Source: Georgenia faecalis (lineage in GTDB: Bacteria; Actinomycetota; Actinomycetes; Actinomycetales; Actinomycetaceae). Taken from it: a DNA stretch of 64,000 nt. Location of the stretch: NCBI RefSeq assembly GCF_003710105.1, contig NZ_CP033325.1, positions 868,001 to 932,000 on the forward strand. The letters run 5' to 3'. Below the pieces are notes generated by a model. That model searched no databases and was not told the DNA's origin. It was given only the letters and a program-made list of their open reading frames with translations. The first letter of the stretch is position 1; every line of letters starts with the position of its first letter. Positions 58,025 to 64,000 of this stretch are shown piece by piece. The position numbers were made by a program, and so were the translations under genes.

Positions 58025-58693
58025 TCAGGACGGGGCGCTGAGCCCCATGCTCGGTGGCAGCTCGGTGAGCATGCCGTTGGCACGGGTGGCGAGGACGCCG
58101 TCGACCACGTCGTCGGCATCGGTGACCCCGACGGCCGTGAGGGTGACGCGCATGAACCGCAGGCGCTTGCGGTCCCGGTCGGTGAAGTAGATCCGCGAGC
58201 CGAGGAAGGCGCTCCCGACGGCGGTGACGAGGATGTGCTCCGCGACCTCGTGGGCGCTCAGCCGGCCGCCGACCTCGCCCAGCTCGCGCCCCTGCTCGAT
58301 GAGGCCCTGGATGCGGGCCACCCAGTCGGCGATGACGTCGGCGATCTCGTACGAAGGGGCCGAGCGGTCCGAGAGCAGTACCACGGAGGCTGCCACCCGG
58401 GGGTCCTCGACCCCGCGTGCCGCCATGCCGAGGACGAGCGCGACGACGGCCCGGGCGCCGCTGTCCGGGTACGCGCGGCGGGCGGCCGCCTCCTGATCGG
58501 CGAGCGTCTGCCGCAGGATGGTCATGAGCCCGGCCGCGAGGGCGTCCTTGGTGGGGAAGTGGTGCGCCAACGCGCCCTTGGTGAGCCCGAGGCGCGCGGC
58601 GATGACCGCCAACGAGGACCCGGCGTAGCCATGGACGAGGAACTCCTCCGCGGCGGCACCGAGCATCGCGCGACGCGTCTGGGTCGTCGGCAT
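58025..58693 (-). CDS. TetR/AcrR family transcriptional regulator
   Basis: A 222-residue repressor-type protein. HTH: TRRAMLGAAAEEFLVHGYAG, then VIAARLGLTKGALAHHFPTK. The ligand domain contains LRQTLADQEAAARRAYPDSG and VGGRLSAHEVAEHILVTAVG. The pattern GLTKGALAHHFPTKDAL is close to gamma-butyrolactone-receptor-type TetR proteins of actinomycetes, but no synthase gene is visible. ATG at 58693. Convergent with the surface-protein gene, whose double operator it may bind; only a half-site (TCTAGG) lies before its own start. Confidence 0.88.
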   Translation of the reverse strand: MPTTQTRRAMLGAAAEEFLVHGYAGSSLAVIAARLGLTKGALAHHFPTKDALAAGLMTILRQTLADQEAAARRAYPDSGARAVVALVLGMAARGVEDPRVAASVVLLSDRSAPSYEIADVIADWVARIQGLIEQGRELGEVGGRLSAHEVAEHILVTAVGSAFLGSRIYFTDRDRKRLRFMRVTLTAVGVTDADDVVDGVLATRANGMLTELPPSMGLSAPS

Positions 58694-59010
58694 CAGCGGG
58701 GGTGGGCGCGCGGCAGAGCGGGGCGGTCGGCGTCGTGCACAGCGTGGAAGTCTAGGTGGGGTGGGGTTCGCGGGCACCCACAAGCGCACCGCGCCTCGTC
58801 CCGGTGGGGCGAGGGCACTGGCGGTCGACGCACGCAGGCCCGTGCCGCCACGCCCGCGACCCCGCGCGACGCGGGTGGGACGGGACCGGGGCCGAAACGG
58901 CCCAGGGACGGACGACGGGAGGGCTCTCATCAGCGGCCGCCGCGGGGCGTGCTCCGGGATGGTCAGAGCGGCGGCGTGCCAGCGGGCCGCAGGAGCGCCA
59001 TGATCGGCCC

Positions 59011-60405
59011 ATGGTGCAACCGAGCCCCAGCTACACGATCACGTTGCGGGTAGAGACACCCGCCAGCCAGCGGGCGACGAGCGAGCTCGTCGCCCAGGTG
59101 GCCGCGACGGGTGCGTCACTGACGGGCGTCGACATCGCCCACTCCGGCGCCGACCGGCTGCTAGTGGACATCACCTGCGACGCCGTCGACGGCGCCCACA
59201 GCGACCGGGTGGTCGAGGCGCTCAACGCCCTCGACGGCGTCCGGGTGGTCAAGGTGTCGGACTCGACGTTCCTCATGCACCTGGGCGGCAAGATCGAGGT
59301 GAACCCCAAGGTGCCGCTGCGGACCCGCCGCGACCTCTCCCGGGCGTACACCCCCGGGGTGGCACGGGTGTGCCAGGCGATCGCGGACCGGCCGGAGGAC
59401 GCGCGCCGGCTCACCATCAAGCGCAACACCGTCGCCGTCGTCACGGACGGCACGGCCGTGCTGGGCCTGGGCGACATCGGTGCGAGCGCCGCCCTGCCGG
59501 TGATGGAGGGCAAGGCGGCCCTCTTCAAGCAGTTCGGCGGCGTGGACGCCTGGCCGGTGTGCCTCGACACCACGGACCCGGACGAGATCGTGAGGATCGT
59601 CAAGGCGATGGCGCCGGTGTACGGCGGCATCAACCTCGAGGACATCTCCGCGCCGCGCTGCTTCGAGATCGAGTCACGGCTCCGCGAGGAGCTCGACATC
59701 CCCGTGTTCCACGACGACCAGCACGGCACGGCGATCGTCGTGCTCGCGGCCCTCCTCAACGCCCTGCGGGTGGTGGGCAAGGAGATGGCGGACGTCCGGA
59801 TCGTCGTGGCGGGCACGGGGGCCGCGGGATCCGCGATCATCCGGCTGCTCCAGGCGCAGGGTGCCCGGCACATCGTGGGGTTCGACCGGTTCGGTGCGGT
59901 GCACTGCGGCCGCGTGGCGGACGACCCCTACCTGCGCCGCCTGGCCGAGAGCACGAACCCCGACGGGTTCAGCGGGTCGCTCCGGGAGGGGCTCGCGGGC
60001 GCCGACGTCTTCATCGGGGTCAGTGCGGGGGACATCCTCGACGGGTCCGACATCGCTGCGATGAGCACCGACGCGATCGTCTTCGCGCTGGCGAACCCCG
60101 ACCCCGAGGTGGACCCCCTGGCCGCCGCCGCGCACGCGACGGTCGTGGCGACGGGGCGCAGCGACTACCCCAACCAGATCAACAACGTCCTCGCCTTCCC
60201 CGGGCTCTTCCGCGGCCTGCTCGACGCCGGCGCGCGCGAGGTCACCGACGAGATGCTCCGCGTCGCGGCCGTGGCGATCGCCGGCGTGGTCAGTCCCGAG
60301 GAGCTCAACGCCTCGTTCATCATCCCGGGTGTCTTCAACCCGCGGGTGGCGGAGGCCGTCGCGGAAGCGGTGCGCCGCGTCTGCGAGGCCGAGGCGCACG
60401 CCTGA
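59011..60405 (+). CDS. NAD-dependent malic enzyme with N-terminal ACT domain
   Basis: Oxidative decarboxylation of malate to pyruvate. The 464-residue protein has an ACT-type regulatory domain at about 1-85 (SYTITLRVETPASQRATSEL, VKVSDSTFLMHLGGKIEVN), then the malic core: DLSRAYTPGVARVCQAIADR, NTVAVVTDGTAVLGLGDIGA, PVFHDDQHGTAIVVLAALLN and the NAD-binding VVAGTGAAGSAIIRLLQAQG, with ALANPDPEVDPLAAAAHA later. ACT-malic fusions are known in actinobacteria. ATG 59011. It stands alone, upstream of the rrn operon. Confidence 0.94.
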   Translation: MVQPSPSYTITLRVETPASQRATSELVAQVAATGASLTGVDIAHSGADRLLVDITCDAVDGAHSDRVVEALNALDGVRVVKVSDSTFLMHLGGKIEVNPKVPLRTRRDLSRAYTPGVARVCQAIADRPEDARRLTIKRNTVAVVTDGTAVLGLGDIGASAALPVMEGKAALFKQFGGVDAWPVCLDTTDPDEIVRIVKAMAPVYGGINLEDISAPRCFEIESRLREELDIPVFHDDQHGTAIVVLAALLNALRVVGKEMADVRIVVAGTGAAGSAIIRLLQAQGARHIVGFDRFGAVHCGRVADDPYLRRLAESTNPDGFSGSLREGLAGADVFIGVSAGDILDGSDIAAMSTDAIVFALANPDPEVDPLAAAAHATVVATGRSDYPNQINNVLAFPGLFRGLLDAGAREVTDEMLRVAAVAIAGVVSPEELNASFIIPGVFNPRVAEAVAEAVRRVCEAEAHA

Positions 60406-60418
60406 CCGGACCGTTGCC

Positions 60419-60463
60419 GTGGCGCCCGTGGCGCCCGTGGCGCCGGTGGCGCGGGTGGCGCGG
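60419..60463. repeat. 9-bp tandem repeat (GTGGCGCCC type, five units)
   Basis: Five GTGGCG-plus-three-base units in a row (60419-60463), the last base triplet drifting from CCC to CCG to CGG. It begins 14 bases after the malic enzyme stop and is not coding in any frame with support. Confidence 0.75.
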
Positions 60464-60600
60464 GTGGGCGGCCGAGCGGCGATGAGGCGCGGGTGCGGCG
60501 GAGAGGGCTCGGGCGGGGGCAGCAGGCGTGGGGGCGGCTACGCGCACCTCAGCGGCTCGGTGCGTCGCGGTACCTGCGTCGTCAGCGCGCAGGTACCGGG

Positions 60601-60636
60601 AGCGGCGCCCACCCGGGGAGCGGCGCCCACCCGGGG
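60601..60636. repeat. 18-bp exact tandem repeat, two units
   Basis: AGCGGCGCCCACCCGGGG is repeated exactly (60601-60618, 60619-60636), followed by a partial ACCGGGCGCC. Non-coding, between malic enzyme and the rrn promoters. Confidence 0.8.
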
Positions 60637-61359
60637 ACCGGGCGCCGCGTTCACGGGGCCGGCCACGATGGGCGCAAGGCGGGCGAGGGGGAGCGCGGCC
60701 GACAGAACCGCGCACGCTCCGTCAGACTCCGACGCCCCCGTGTGCGGCCGGTCACAGGATGAGCGCCCACCGCCCCGGATCGGCGGAATCTCAACGATCC
60801 GGCGGCCTGGCGGCGACTTGACCCTCGCTCCGGCGGCTGCTTATAGTTCTCATGTCGCCAGGGAGGCACGGACACCGAGAAGGCTCGCAGAGCCGGGTGG
60901 CCGGTCCCGGGCGGACGAACCCAGAGAGTGCGCGACGACGTCGCTGTGCCATCATAGGTTCGAGATCCGCAGGTCAACAGCTCCACTCGGTCCGGTTCGC
61001 CGGATTTGACAGGGCCAAGACGAAGCGGGTAAGTTGAAGAGGTTGCCCCGGGAGCGGGTCTGGTCGCTGAGACTGGATCACTACGGAGTGCGTCTGTTCC
61101 TTGAGAACTCAACAGTGTGCCAAGTTTGTGATGCCATAATTGGTCTCATGCTGGCTGTGGTTGTGCCCGTCTGGGTGTGGCTGGGGTTGGTGTGGGGTTG
61201 TTGTGGTTCAACGCTCACCGGATGCCGGGGACCCCCGTTCCTGGTGGTGGGTGTTTAGCCATGGATTGGCCTGTGTCGGCTTTGGGTCGGCGTGGGTTTT
61301 CTTCGTATGGATTGTCGGCTGGTGTGCTCCTTCGGGGGTGGCTGGTTGGCGTTGGTTTT

Positions 61360-64000
<2,641 letters not shown>

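Larger units (their letters stand above)
60406..61359 (+). promoter_or_regulatory. rrn promoter and leader region
   Basis: A 950-base gene-free stretch. The first 400 bases are GC-rich with short tandem repeats. P1: TTGACC (60818-60823), 18-base spacer, TATAGT (60842-60847). P2: TTGACA (61006-61011), 18-base spacer, TAAGTT (61030-61035). Then comes the transcribed leader with TTGAGAACTCAACAGTGTGC (61101-61120), a conserved element of actinobacterial rrn leaders, and a G/T-rich run up to 16S. Growth-rate control would act at these promoters. Confidence 0.8.

Overview
The window is high-GC, densely packed chromosomal DNA. Many GTG starts, 4-base stop/start overlaps, DUF2550 and NucS beside the ATP synthase genes, the GlgE maltosyltransferase pathway and a high-GC Gram-positive 16S gene all point to an actinobacterium of the order Micrococcales. 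A Georgenia/Cellulomonas-like lineage is my guess, not a demonstration. I see no phage, insertion sequence, CRISPR array or tRNA.

Layout. 0-4.3 kb: end of the F1Fo ATP synthase operon (atpA tail, atpG, atpD, atpC), then DUF2550 and the mismatch endonuclease NucS. 4.4-9 kb: NagA, a GH1-like protein that lacks its catalytic glutamates, and small enzymes. 9-14.2 kb: a DivIVA-like coiled-coil protein diverging from an envelope operon (two-TM repeat protein, lipoprotein, Cys-less thioredoxin/TPR protein). 14.4-30.6 kb: alpha-glucan metabolism. The operon glgE-treS-mak::glgB builds branched glucan from trehalose via maltose-1-phosphate; glgP diverges from it, and glgX lies beyond a DUF885 peptidase and trpS. 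30.7-34.9 kb: EtfBA, a lipoprotein FKBP isomerase and a phosphotransferase. 35-41.6 kb: a regulatory and accessory zone with two TetR genes next to paired operators, a polytopic membrane protein, a GH13 amylase, a small HTH gene, an ABC-exporter remnant and a membrane-protein/winged-helix pair. 42-51 kb: a five-gene peptide-type ABC importer preceded by a cysteine-type leader peptide, a second membrane-protein/winged-helix pair, then cysteine desulfurase and MnmA (sulfur transfer to tRNA). 51-58.7 kb: alditol oxidase, a saccharopine-dehydrogenase-like reductase, a P-loop kinase, an M23 peptidase, a hydrolase, a repeat-rich surface protein behind a double operator, and a TetR gene. 59-64 kb: malic enzyme, then the rrn operon promoters, 16S, spacer and the start of 23S.

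The best candidates for new biology are the Mak-GlgB fusion carrying a possible internal start, the Cys-rich leader peptide in front of a peptide-type importer close to sulfur-transfer genes, the duplicated two-gene membrane/winged-helix module, and the catalytically dead GH1 homologue coupled to nagA.
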